The position numbers and the translations under genes are program-made. This document shows positions 41,243-49,761 of a stretch of 64,000 nt of DNA, in pieces. The notes under the pieces are model-generated. The model was not told the DNA's origin. It searched no databases and saw only the letters and a program-made list of their open reading frames with translations. Position 1 is the first letter of the stretch. Each line of letters opens with the position of its first letter. Origin of the DNA: Nocardia alba NBRC 108234 (GTDB taxonomy: Bacteria; Actinomycetota; Actinomycetes; Mycobacteriales; Mycobacteriaceae); the NCBI RefSeq assembly GCF_001612665.1, contig NZ_BDAX01000002.1, positions 1,116,001-1,180,000 on the forward strand. The letters are read 5' to 3'.

Positions 41243-42511
41243 TCACAAACCAGTGCGCGATGTGGAATCGACACGCGCACGCGCCGCGCGGTCGTCATCA
41301 TCTTCTGGCTGCCGGTCCGGCCACCCTTCGGTACGGCGACGGTTGAGTTGGTCGCGGGCGTCGAGGTACTCGCGGTCGGCGTCCATTTCCCGCGCGAGCG
41401 CGACGCGGTTCTCCTCCTGCGCGATGCGGGCCTGCGCGGCGCGCTCGTCGGACTCGTCCGACAGTCTGCTCAACCGTTCGTAGGAGGTTTCCCCACCGAT
41501 CGTTTGCAGCAGCTTCAACAGCACCGGCAGGAGTTCGATGGCGAGGAACGTCGCCCACAGCACCCAGCGCATGCGGTTGACCGACGGGCTTGTGTCACTG
41601 AGCGTGTCGAGAGCGTCCAGGCGGGCCGCGAGGCCGTCGCTGTCTGCTGACTTGACCCGGTACGCGTCGGTTTTGCCATCGCGGGCCGCACGAAGGCGGT
41701 TGAGTTCAGGTTGCACCCTTTGCAATTCGGCCTGTGCGGATACCGCGTTGATGTCCTCGGCGGCTTTCGCGTCGGCTTTCGCCTTGTTCAGAATCGCCAG
41801 CTTCTGGTCGACGACCCGCTGCTTCTCCTGTCGTGCGTCCATCGCCGCGCGCGCTGCCTCGCCGATGCCCTCGACGCCGGTGCTGTTCGGGCAGTTCCAG
41901 CCGGCACGCTCACACGTTTCATCCTTGACCGCCTGACTCAACTCCACGCTCGCCTGGTCATAGGCGGCCTGCGCCTGTTGCACAGCCGGATTCCGGTCGA
42001 TCACCGCGGGGTCACGCGAGGCGGTCGCGCTCAACTCGGCGACCTTCTTCTCCAAATCGGGGATCGTCAGGTAGGCAGGGTCGGCCGCCAAATCGCGCTG
42101 ATAGTCGGACTCGCTCCGTGACTGCTCCACCTTGATCTGAGTCTGGATCTCGCGGTCGAAGATCTGCAGCACGATCGGGGTCGAAACGACGACGCCGAGC
42201 AGGAAGGCGAGCCCGACGCGCGGCACCACCATCACTGTCGTACGAACCCAACCTCTTTGCTTGCTCATCCCGATGACCATCGCGCGGTCCAAAACGAGAA
42301 TAAAAGCACCCCAGCCGATTCCGAGGAGCACAGCAAGGGGTAGCGGTGCCCGCGCTGCCATCCGGATGGCGAAGGTCATCGAGACCGCGGCGATCGTGGC
42401 GGTGCCGAGCAAGATCGCACCGAGGGACAGGTAGCGTGCCCGATCTGACGGCGCCTGTTCGAGGATGTCTTCTCGAATGCCGACCAGCGACAGTAGGAAA
42501 CGGCTGAACAT
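41243..42511 (-). CDS. DUF4407-like membrane protein with long coiled coil
   Basis: A 422-residue protein. ATG 42511 has GAGAGGA six bases upstream and starts the family-typical FSRFLLSLVGIREDIL; ATG 42535 is an alternative. Two helix pairs come first (LGAILLGTATIAAVSMTFAI, GIGWGAFILVLDRAMVI) and a third (VGLAFLLGVVVSTPIVLQIF). Residues 150-310 are a long charged coiled coil with a CERAGWNC pair, followed by a final helix (WATFLAIELLPVLLKL) and a charged tail. DUF4407 proteins occur in multicellular bacteria, often near conflict genes; their role is unknown. Here it probably forms the membrane platform of the operon. Confidence 0.85.
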   Translation of the reverse strand: MFSRFLLSLVGIREDILEQAPSDRARYLSLGAILLGTATIAAVSMTFAIRMAARAPLPLAVLLGIGWGAFILVLDRAMVIGMSKQRGWVRTTVMVVPRVGLAFLLGVVVSTPIVLQIFDREIQTQIKVEQSRSESDYQRDLAADPAYLTIPDLEKKVAELSATASRDPAVIDRNPAVQQAQAAYDQASVELSQAVKDETCERAGWNCPNSTGVEGIGEAARAAMDARQEKQRVVDQKLAILNKAKADAKAAEDINAVSAQAELQRVQPELNRLRAARDGKTDAYRVKSADSDGLAARLDALDTLSDTSPSVNRMRWVLWATFLAIELLPVLLKLLQTIGGETSYERLSRLSDESDERAAQARIAQEENRVALAREMDADREYLDARDQLNRRRTEGWPDRQPEDDDDRAARARVDSTSRTGL

Positions 42512-42536
42512 TGTGAGTCCTCTCGGTTTCGCCATC

Positions 42537-43475
42537 TCAATCCCGGCCACCCCAGGTCAACACCTGGTGGTCGCGAGTGCGGAGTTCGTCGTAGCGGCGC
42601 AACGCCGTGCCGAGACCGCTGTCGACACGGCGCAGCAGGTCGGCGGCTTCGGTGACGAGTGTTTCGACTCGCTCGAGGGCCGACGTATCGGCGACTCCGC
42701 TGAGCTGGTCGAGTAGCTGCTTGCTGATATCGGCGTGGATGGATAGTTCGGCGACCCGCGCGGCGTGGTCGTCGCGCAGGGTCTGAGCTCGAGCGCGCGC
42801 CTGTGCGCAGTGGTTCGCCGTGGCGGCGTTACCGATCTCGACTGCCTGGATCTGGGCCAAAAGCGCAGTCAGGTGCGAGGACAGTCGCGTCTGCTGGTCC
42901 TGCGCGAGAGTGAGCACACGCGTGCTCGTACTCGCCATGTCCCGCTCGAGCTCGTCGGTCGCGACAATCAGGTCGGCTTCCTTACCGAGCAGGGCTCGCT
43001 GCTGCTCGCGCAGCGCCGGTAGTTCAGCGGCAAGCGCGCGCAAGCGGTTGAGCTCGGTGATCCGAACTTCGATCTGTTCGTACTCCGCGCCGGCAGCCGC
43101 CAATTCGGCCTCGGTGTCGGCTACGCGCGCGAAATCAGCGCGGGCCGTGGCGAGTTCGGCGGTGCGGGCACTGAGCGCGTCGGTGCGTCGGGCCAGTATT
43201 TCTGCCACCTCGCCGCCGCTCATGGCGGCGGAGGCGAGGGCTGGTAGGCGGTCGGTCAGGTCACTCACCCGGTCGAGGACGTCATCGAGGGCTATCAGTA
43301 GGTCGAGGGCCGACTGGTCGGCACTGTCGCGGTGCGGGGTTCGGCGCGCCAGCGCGTCGGCGATGGTTGCCGCCGACCAGTCGATCGCCTGCCCTAGTGC
43401 GCGAACTGCCGGGAATTGAATTGTGTTGTCGGCCAACGTATCTCTGAGGCCGATACGCATTTGCTCGTCGTTCAC
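42537..43475 (-). CDS. Coiled-coil protein
   Basis: A 312-residue protein starting at GTG 43475, overlapping the upstream stop (GTGA). Most of the chain is heptad-like coiled coil: ARRTDALSARTAELATARAD, then ITELNRLRALAAELPALREQ and RVETLVTEAADLLRRVDSGL. It has no membrane segment, zinc site or enzymatic motif. It likely bridges the soluble NTPase components and the membrane protein encoded just downstream. No specific family recognised. Confidence 0.78.
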   Translation of the reverse strand: MNDEQMRIGLRDTLADNTIQFPAVRALGQAIDWSAATIADALARRTPHRDSADQSALDLLIALDDVLDRVSDLTDRLPALASAAMSGGEVAEILARRTDALSARTAELATARADFARVADTEAELAAAGAEYEQIEVRITELNRLRALAAELPALREQQRALLGKEADLIVATDELERDMASTSTRVLTLAQDQQTRLSSHLTALLAQIQAVEIGNAATANHCAQARARAQTLRDDHAARVAELSIHADISKQLLDQLSGVADTSALERVETLVTEAADLLRRVDSGLGTALRRYDELRTRDHQVLTWGGRD

Positions 43476-44413
43476 GCGGCGATCCCCCGTTCCGGCTCGA
43501 TGGGTATTTCGGTGCTGTCGCCGGAGTCGGCCATGACCCGCAAGCGGCCCCATTCGGTGCGACTCGGGTCGACCGAAAGCCGGTAGCGGCCCGCGGGGAA
43601 CTGCCGGGCGGCCGACGTGTCCACGGCCAGCCAGCCGCCGTCACCGTCCACTCGAATTCGCATTGTCTGTGCGATCCGTTGCGGCTGCTTGCACTCGATG
43701 ACCAGTTGCGTAACCGGCACGACCGGGACTGATTCGATGACCTGGGTGAGCAGACCGCCACAGATGCGATGGGTGAGCACGCCGACCACATGCGGATACT
43801 CGGTGACCACGCGCACAGCGCCGGCGGCAATCCGGGTTCTGCCGGTCTCGACTCCGGTCGCTTCGATCACTCGCGCCTGGGCGAGCCGTTCGCCGACAGC
43901 GATCCGGGCCGACTCCACCACGGGACCGAGGGCGCTGATGCCGGTGAGGGTGAGGTCGAGACGCGTCGAGGGGCTCGCGCGGGCTACGAGCGCGGCGATG
44001 ACATCGGCGACGACCTCGGCCACCGGACCCAATGCGGCCAGGACAGTCGCCGCGTCGATGGAACCGCCGTGCGCGCCTGCGAGATACACCGGAGTCGCCA
44101 GATACTGACGGTGCGTCTGGGCCCGCGCGAGAAGCAGATCGGCGCGCCCGGCGCGGTGCGCGCGTTCGGTATCGAGCGCCGCGACGCGATCGGGGGTCGG
44201 CGTGATCCCGCTCGCGCTGAGCATGCGCGCGCTCGGTTCGGCATCGCCGAGCGGAGCGGATCGGGTGTCGAGTACGCGAAGCGCACCGTGCGACCTGAGC
44301 ACGGCCGCGGCCACGACCGCATGTCGGCCGACCTGGCACACGAGGGTGTACCCGTCCTCGACAGTCGTCGCCGCAACCGCGGCTAGGAGGTCATCACTGT
44401 TCGATGAAGTCAT
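43472..44413 (-). CDS. Operon protein of unknown function
   Basis: A 313-residue soluble protein starting at ATG 44413, inside the end of the GAP1-like gene (20-base overlap). It begins MTSSNSDDLLAAVAATTVED, has a strand-rich N-terminal part, and ends in a beta-rich region (MRIRVDGDGGWLAVDTSA, then FPAGRYRLSVDPSRTEWG). I do not recognise a family or catalytic site. Translational coupling on both sides marks it as an integral component of the GTPase-centred operon, perhaps an adaptor. Confidence 0.72.
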   Translation of the reverse strand: MTSSNSDDLLAAVAATTVEDGYTLVCQVGRHAVVAAAVLRSHGALRVLDTRSAPLGDAEPSARMLSASGITPTPDRVAALDTERAHRAGRADLLLARAQTHRQYLATPVYLAGAHGGSIDAATVLAALGPVAEVVADVIAALVARASPSTRLDLTLTGISALGPVVESARIAVGERLAQARVIEATGVETGRTRIAAGAVRVVTEYPHVVGVLTHRICGGLLTQVIESVPVVPVTQLVIECKQPQRIAQTMRIRVDGDGGWLAVDTSAARQFPAGRYRLSVDPSRTEWGRLRVMADSGDSTEIPIEPERGIAA

Positions 44414-46895
44414 CGCGCTCCCCTCGATGCTTCTTGTCGGCCTTGTTGCGACCGAAAGGACCTTTGACGGTCTCGCTGATGAGCTTTCCCCACCGGGAAT
44501 CGTTGCTGCTCAGCGCTTCCGCCATTCGTTTCGACAGCTCGGTCTGCGCTTTCACATGGTCAGCGAGCCCGCGAAGGTTGTGCTCGCTCGGTTGACCGAA
44601 TTCGCCGTCAACCCAGGCCGTGATCAGGAAAGCCCCCGGTTCGTATGGCCGCGCGAACTTCCGACCGACGAGCTCAGCGGTGACGAAGTTGGCCAACTCG
44701 AACCAGCCGAGCACATCGGGTCCCTGCCACGAGGTGCTACGCAACACCGCGACAAGGTCTTTCGAGGAAACCCCTGCGTTGCTTGCCTGCGCGATGGCGA
44801 CGGCGAGGTCGGGCACTGACGCCTTGGGCCCGAGCGAGCGAATTCGTTGAGTGGCGATCTCCGGCGACATGGTGCCGGCAGCGCTCAGTTCGCGCTGCCA
44901 TGGACTCGGCTGGAGCAAACCGGACAACTGGCCGTTGGTCGCTTGGTTCTCGACCTCGATGGCCCGAGTCACCGCCGATTTCGCACTCGCGTCGGTCTTG
45001 GTCAGATGGCTCAGCGTCCACAGCCCGTCAAGGGTCGATTGCGCGTTGCGCGCTGACCAGCGCAGACACAGTCGTGCCGCGATCGCGACGATCACCCCCG
45101 CCCGCTCCGACGGCGTCATCGGCGTTGTCACCACCAGATCGATCAACCGCGTCCGGTAGGTGTCGCTGGGTTCACTGAAACCCTGTTTCGGCCTGGCTTG
45201 CTTGCGGTAGAGGATGAAGTCGATCCGCGCCTGTCGGTCCGGATCGGTGACGAGAGCGTCACTGAGTTGCTCGAGCAGTGCCGAGGGAACCTCGGTCTTG
45301 CTGTTCAGCAATATCGACACAACGCGGTCGAGCAACGGTTCGACGATCGCCGAGTCGTGAAGGGTGGCGCGAGCAAGCAGTTCTCGCACCAGTTCTGGAT
45401 CGATCTGCCACAGGTCCTGGAGAGCGGGACCAGTCGGCGTCACGCCGGCACCGGCATCCAGCGACGCTCTCAACTTCGACCACGGCGACTCGGGCCCGGC
45501 TACAGCGTTGACCTGTGCCACCCACTGGCCGCCCTGACCGCGTGTGAAGAACGCCGGTCGGGCGGCGACACGCGCGAAACCGGGAATCGCGGCGACGAGC
45601 GGCGCCAGCGCGGTCGTCCAATACTCCTGCTCGATCAGCGCCACCACCGCCTGACCGAGCTCAGTCGAATCGAAGAGTCGCTGGTCGGTGTTGTGCGCGC
45701 GGCGCAGCGCGTCACCGAGCATGTGCGCCAGGTCGACCGAGCGAGTGACCGCGGCGAGTTCGCTGAGCGATCGGGCGGTCGGCTTCTCCTCGAGCAACCG
45801 CAAGAGCGCGTCAGCGAATCCGTCCTGGTCGCGGTAGAGGTACGCGCCGATCAGTTCGCGATCCGCGACGAGGTCCTCGGCGAGCGCGACCTTGAGGTAG
45901 CCCGTCACCACGCTGGTCAATTGGTCGTCGGAGAGATCACCGAAGCGGTCCTGTTGCCCGAGCCTGCGAACTTCGCTGACATCGACGTGCCCGCGCTCGG
46001 CCTTCGCGGCGACGATGCTCACCAGGTCGAGGTCGGCCAGGGCCATCGCCACAGTCACCGGATCGCGGTCGCGCATCCCGGACTGCCGGCGCAGATGGTC
46101 GAGCACGGTGGGTTCTGTGTGCTCGGCACGCAATGTGTCGAACAGGTCGCGATATGACCGCGCCGCGGGCGAAAGTGGCGTTGGCCGAGCACTTTCCAGA
46201 TCGATCACGGTGTCGCCACCACGTCCGCGTTGCGCGAAAATGAGCAGTGGCAGGCGGTTGACCGCCACGTCGGCCCACGAGCTCGCCGAAATCCATCGGC
46301 GCGCGCCGCCGGGGAGCAATTGCGCGATCGCGTCGAAGACGGCGAGTCGGTCGATCAGTTCGGTGGGGCCGTTGATCAGCGTTACCGGTGTCTCGGGCAG
46401 CGCGGCAGCCGCGTCGAGTATTGCCTGCGAGGTCCTCCAGCTGCCGATGGCCGGTGCCGTGCCGGTCAGCTCGAGGTCGGCCGGCTCACTCGCGCTGGGA
46501 TTCACCGGATCGATCGCGAGCGTGAGCCGTTGCGCAGCAGCGTAGAGATCAGCGAAACCACAGCCGCTATCGATGAATTCATCGAGCTCGACGCAGACGA
46601 ACAGATTGTTGGCGATCGGACGGTTGGTGCCGTCGATCCGATCGGTCCATTCACGGATCACGATGGACAGATAGCGCTTGTCGCGAATCAGTGGCTGGAC
46701 GAACCAGGCCCACGGCAACGCCGACGGCCCTTGCTCGTGTACCACCGGCGGGTTGCCCGGACTGCGCGCGAGCACGAGTTCGCGAATGACCGCATCCGAG
46801 CACAGTTCGCGGCTCATGGCGCGCACCGAATAGTCGCTCTTGGTGCCGGCGGGCTTACTGACCACCGCCCAGCCAACGGGGATGGTGCGGCTCAT
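44394..46895 (-). CDS. GAP1-like GTPase-associated protein
   Basis: An 833-residue protein starting at ATG 46895 in an ATGA overlap with the GTPase gene. The N-terminal third (SKPAGTKSDYSVRAMSREL, then ALPWAWFVQPLIRDKRYLSI and LIFAQRGRGGD) resembles the N-terminal and middle regions of GTPase-associated protein 1 as described in computational surveys of GTPase-centred conflict systems. The remainder is a long alpha-helical array (HEAT-like), with a basic C-terminus. It is always encoded beside a dedicated GTPase in such systems and is thought to modulate it. The assignment rests on my recognition of sequence style and context and should be confirmed with profile searches. Confidence 0.65.
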   Translation of the reverse strand: MSRTIPVGWAVVSKPAGTKSDYSVRAMSRELCSDAVIRELVLARSPGNPPVVHEQGPSALPWAWFVQPLIRDKRYLSIVIREWTDRIDGTNRPIANNLFVCVELDEFIDSGCGFADLYAAAQRLTLAIDPVNPSASEPADLELTGTAPAIGSWRTSQAILDAAAALPETPVTLINGPTELIDRLAVFDAIAQLLPGGARRWISASSWADVAVNRLPLLIFAQRGRGGDTVIDLESARPTPLSPAARSYRDLFDTLRAEHTEPTVLDHLRRQSGMRDRDPVTVAMALADLDLVSIVAAKAERGHVDVSEVRRLGQQDRFGDLSDDQLTSVVTGYLKVALAEDLVADRELIGAYLYRDQDGFADALLRLLEEKPTARSLSELAAVTRSVDLAHMLGDALRRAHNTDQRLFDSTELGQAVVALIEQEYWTTALAPLVAAIPGFARVAARPAFFTRGQGGQWVAQVNAVAGPESPWSKLRASLDAGAGVTPTGPALQDLWQIDPELVRELLARATLHDSAIVEPLLDRVVSILLNSKTEVPSALLEQLSDALVTDPDRQARIDFILYRKQARPKQGFSEPSDTYRTRLIDLVVTTPMTPSERAGVIVAIAARLCLRWSARNAQSTLDGLWTLSHLTKTDASAKSAVTRAIEVENQATNGQLSGLLQPSPWQRELSAAGTMSPEIATQRIRSLGPKASVPDLAVAIAQASNAGVSSKDLVAVLRSTSWQGPDVLGWFELANFVTAELVGRKFARPYEPGAFLITAWVDGEFGQPSEHNLRGLADHVKAQTELSKRMAEALSSNDSRWGKLISETVKGPFGRNKADKKHRGERDDFIEQ

Positions 46896-47980
46896 GGCAT
46901 ACCGCGCAGGTTCTGATGCATCCACACCAGCGGCTCGAGCACATTGATCGGCTGCACCCTGCCTCTGATTCGCAACTCACCGGATTCGGCGCGAACTGTG
47001 TTGGCGAAGTCGCCGAGCACGAACCTTCCTGTAGGCGCGTAGAACCCGATCGACGAGGTGACGAAGAACTCGATGCGGCTCTCGTAGAAGTATTGTGTGA
47101 GGCCTCGATAGACCAGATCCGAGTAGGTGAAGTTGTCCTGGCACAGCCGCATGAAGAAATCCTTGGCGCGCCCGTTGTCGACGGACGGGAAGTACGGCCG
47201 CTCGACACCACTCACCGTGTAGCCGCGATTACGTGCGACTCGAAAGATCTCCTCGTCGTCAAATTTGGTGACGCACACGGCAACCCGGTGTGGTAGCCGC
47301 GGACCCGCGTTGTCGTACTGCATCATTCGCGCAGTCAGCTTCTCCATGATCGGATGGAAGTAGTCGAACGCGTCGCCATCGGTGGCATCGCGAACCGGAT
47401 CGAAGAGGAAGACGATGCCCTGGCAGTCCTGCAAGTGATCGAGCAATTGGTCTTCACTGGTAGCCGCCGATTGCGCACCTCGAAAAGCGTCGTCACCGCC
47501 GCTCGGACGCGGCTCATCGTCATCCATACTCAACTCAGCCGCTATGGGGCGGCTGTCCTCGTTCGTTCGGCCCGTCGTCGCCGTCCCGTAGCTGGACCCC
47601 GGAACGTCGAGGACATCCAAGTCGAAGGCATCGCGTTCGATGATTGGTTCTTCGGGCGGAGCCTGTCTGCCCAGGAACCGCCGATTCGTCTTTTCCGGAA
47701 TCACGGTGCGTTCCCCGATGAACTGAAAGAGAAAGTTCTGCCCGAGAATGGTGGAGGGCGGGAACTCACCCTTCTTGGTCAACAGTTCGGTCGAGTCACG
47801 CAGAAAATCACTCGATGCTTCATCAGTGCCGGACATCTTCCAGTTTCCCGCCAAGTCCGTCTGCAGCGCGGCGAGTTTCAGCGCCGCGAGGTACGTGGTC
47901 TTGCCGCTGCCTGGAGGGCCCCAGAGCCCGATCCGGACCTGAGCCGGCGGTCGCGGCGTTGCCTGCCCTGGACCTGTCAT
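46892..47980 (-). CDS. P-loop GTPase of a conflict-type operon
   Basis: A 362-residue protein. The P-loop GPPGSGKTT is at residues 21-29; the G3 region is DVLDVPGSS with the DxxG aspartate; the G4 base-recognition motif is VTKFD in AVCVTKFDDEE. A long insert between switch regions (residues about 90-180) is charged and disordered-looking. These features place it in the TRAFAC-like GTPases that pair with GAP1-like proteins (the double-GTPase-type family is one candidate). It overlaps both neighbours by ATGA, putting it at the core of the operon. It probably acts as the switch that arms or releases the downstream effector. Confidence 0.82.
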   Translation of the reverse strand: MTGPGQATPRPPAQVRIGLWGPPGSGKTTYLAALKLAALQTDLAGNWKMSGTDEASSDFLRDSTELLTKKGEFPPSTILGQNFLFQFIGERTVIPEKTNRRFLGRQAPPEEPIIERDAFDLDVLDVPGSSYGTATTGRTNEDSRPIAAELSMDDDEPRPSGGDDAFRGAQSAATSEDQLLDHLQDCQGIVFLFDPVRDATDGDAFDYFHPIMEKLTARMMQYDNAGPRLPHRVAVCVTKFDDEEIFRVARNRGYTVSGVERPYFPSVDNGRAKDFFMRLCQDNFTYSDLVYRGLTQYFYESRIEFFVTSSIGFYAPTGRFVLGDFANTVRAESGELRIRGRVQPINVLEPLVWMHQNLRGMP

Positions 47981-49761
47981 GTGCTGAACTCCTGCTTGAT
48001 CGATTCGATGATCGGAAACTGAAGGACCACAGTGCTTTTAGCCGGTTTCGGCAGGCGCATCCGGTCGGTGAGCCAGGTCGGTGTCACCTTCCCGAGTTCG
48101 CGACTCTCGCCCGGCAGACTCAGCGCTCGCCACACTGTCGCCATCTGCCGACCGCGCCGCGCGACCGGGTTCAGCCCCGGCGGGGTGTCCCACACCGCGA
48201 GCACATCGATCCCGCTGTCGCGCAATCGATCGAGCGAGTCCTGCCAGCGCAACCGGTTCGGGCATGCGGTGTCGTCGCCATAGGGTGCGCGGCGGCCAAC
48301 GATCAACAGCCGCCTCGGCACCGCCGGCGTTCGCCACGACAGGGTGGTGGCCAGTTCGAGGGCATCTTCGAGCGGAGCGAGGTAATCCGCGCCGTGCACC
48401 TGACTCGCCGTCAGGTCCGCGATGGTCGCCATTCGCTGTGTCGTCGAGTCGAATTCGTGCACGCGGACGACGCCGCGCGGTAGCGGTCCGTGATGGTCGT
48501 GGTAGCCGATGATCGCCACGCGCAGCCCGGTTCGATGGGCGGTTCGGTCGGCGATCTCGGCGAGCCAGTCCGCGAGCAGCCGCCTACGCTGTCCGACCTC
48601 GTCGTCGGTACCACACAGTTCGACGGCGAAAGCGATGTCGACCGCGCCCGTCGGCGGGCGGTAGCGTTCGGGAATCGCCTCGATCAGCGACGCCAGGTTC
48701 GCGGCGGCCTCGGCGTCGAGGGTCATCGCACCCGGCCCGCGCACCGCGACGTCGCCGGGCCCGTTGAGAGTGAATTCCACCGCCGCGGCGTCGGTGTCGG
48801 GCACATTCCAGCGCAATGCGCGAACCGCGTCGAAATCCCGCCGGGCAGCACCTGCCCGGTGAGTGGTGATCACGACCAACACGTCCGCGGCCCCGGCGGG
48901 GAGCTCGATCGTCACCGTGACCGGCGGCGTTTCGATGGCCACGGCGCCGGCGGGAAACAGCGGCACGTCGTGCGGCCGTGTCCATCCGTCACCGTCGATC
49001 GCAACCGCGAGTAGGTGATAGCCGCTGCGCAAGGGCGTGTGAGCCGCGAGGGCGCGGATGAGCTGCCTGCTGTCGCGCGAGCCGCTGACGTGGTGGGTGT
49101 CGGGCAAGCGAGCGGCGAGCCCGTCCGGCACACGCCAGCCCGAAAGTCGGTGCAGAACAACAGTTCTATCCGATTGGACACTGGTTGACAGCTCTCGATC
49201 GGCTCGCGCCGGATCGAGCAGGCAGCTGCGCGCGAGCACTCCGACGCCTCCAGCGAGCTGGAACATCGCCTCCTCCGAGACCGAGGACAGCCCGGATACC
49301 AGGTCCGTCCACGCGACAGCGCGCGGTACACCGACTTGCCGCACCGCACCGACCGCATCGGCGGCGAGCTCCAGCACCTCGATGCCTGAGCTGTCGATAT
49401 CGATAACGGTCAGGGTTCGCTCCCCTGCCTCGACAAGCCACCCGAGCACCGACGTCAAGGCCGCGACATCGGATTCGGTCGGGCGCCGGTGCACAGGGGT
49501 GAGTTCATCCTCGGTCGCGGGTGCACCGCGGACGAGACCGAGAAGCATCGCGCGGCGCTGTGGCTCGATCACCGCGGCCGCGCGAGCGGCCGCGGTGAGA
49601 TCGACGAGGCGGCACGCTCGCGTGAGTTCGTCGGCAAAGGCCTGCTCGCGATCCGGGGTGATCGCGCCGAGCCACGGCCCGGCCTCGAGAACCCAGCCGC
49701 AGGCCGGGCAGCTCGGGTCGTTCGACGCGGTCATACAGACCGGGCACGCGCACAGTGTCAT
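47977..49761 (-). CDS. Zinc-ribbon protein with vWA-like C-terminal domain
   Basis: A 594-residue protein starting at ATG 49761, overlapping the AAA+ stop (ATGA). It opens with a short zinc ribbon, C6-P-V-C9 and C18-P-A-C21. The centre is uncharacterised. From about residue 395 it reads AVDIAFAVELCGTDDEVGQR, then RVAIIGYHDHHG, and later RRLLIVGRRAPYGDD and GIDVLAVWDTPP, a von Willebrand A-like Rossmann layout in which a complete MIDAS DxSxS is not evident. vWA-type partners of AAA+ or GTPase modules are common in these systems. It is coupled to the GTPase gene by ATGA. Confidence 0.65.
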   Translation of the reverse strand: MTLCACPVCMTASNDPSCPACGWVLEAGPWLGAITPDREQAFADELTRACRLVDLTAAARAAAVIEPQRRAMLLGLVRGAPATEDELTPVHRRPTESDVAALTSVLGWLVEAGERTLTVIDIDSSGIEVLELAADAVGAVRQVGVPRAVAWTDLVSGLSSVSEEAMFQLAGGVGVLARSCLLDPARADRELSTSVQSDRTVVLHRLSGWRVPDGLAARLPDTHHVSGSRDSRQLIRALAAHTPLRSGYHLLAVAIDGDGWTRPHDVPLFPAGAVAIETPPVTVTIELPAGAADVLVVITTHRAGAARRDFDAVRALRWNVPDTDAAAVEFTLNGPGDVAVRGPGAMTLDAEAAANLASLIEAIPERYRPPTGAVDIAFAVELCGTDDEVGQRRRLLADWLAEIADRTAHRTGLRVAIIGYHDHHGPLPRGVVRVHEFDSTTQRMATIADLTASQVHGADYLAPLEDALELATTLSWRTPAVPRRLLIVGRRAPYGDDTACPNRLRWQDSLDRLRDSGIDVLAVWDTPPGLNPVARRGRQMATVWRALSLPGESRELGKVTPTWLTDRMRLPKPAKSTVVLQFPIIESIKQEFST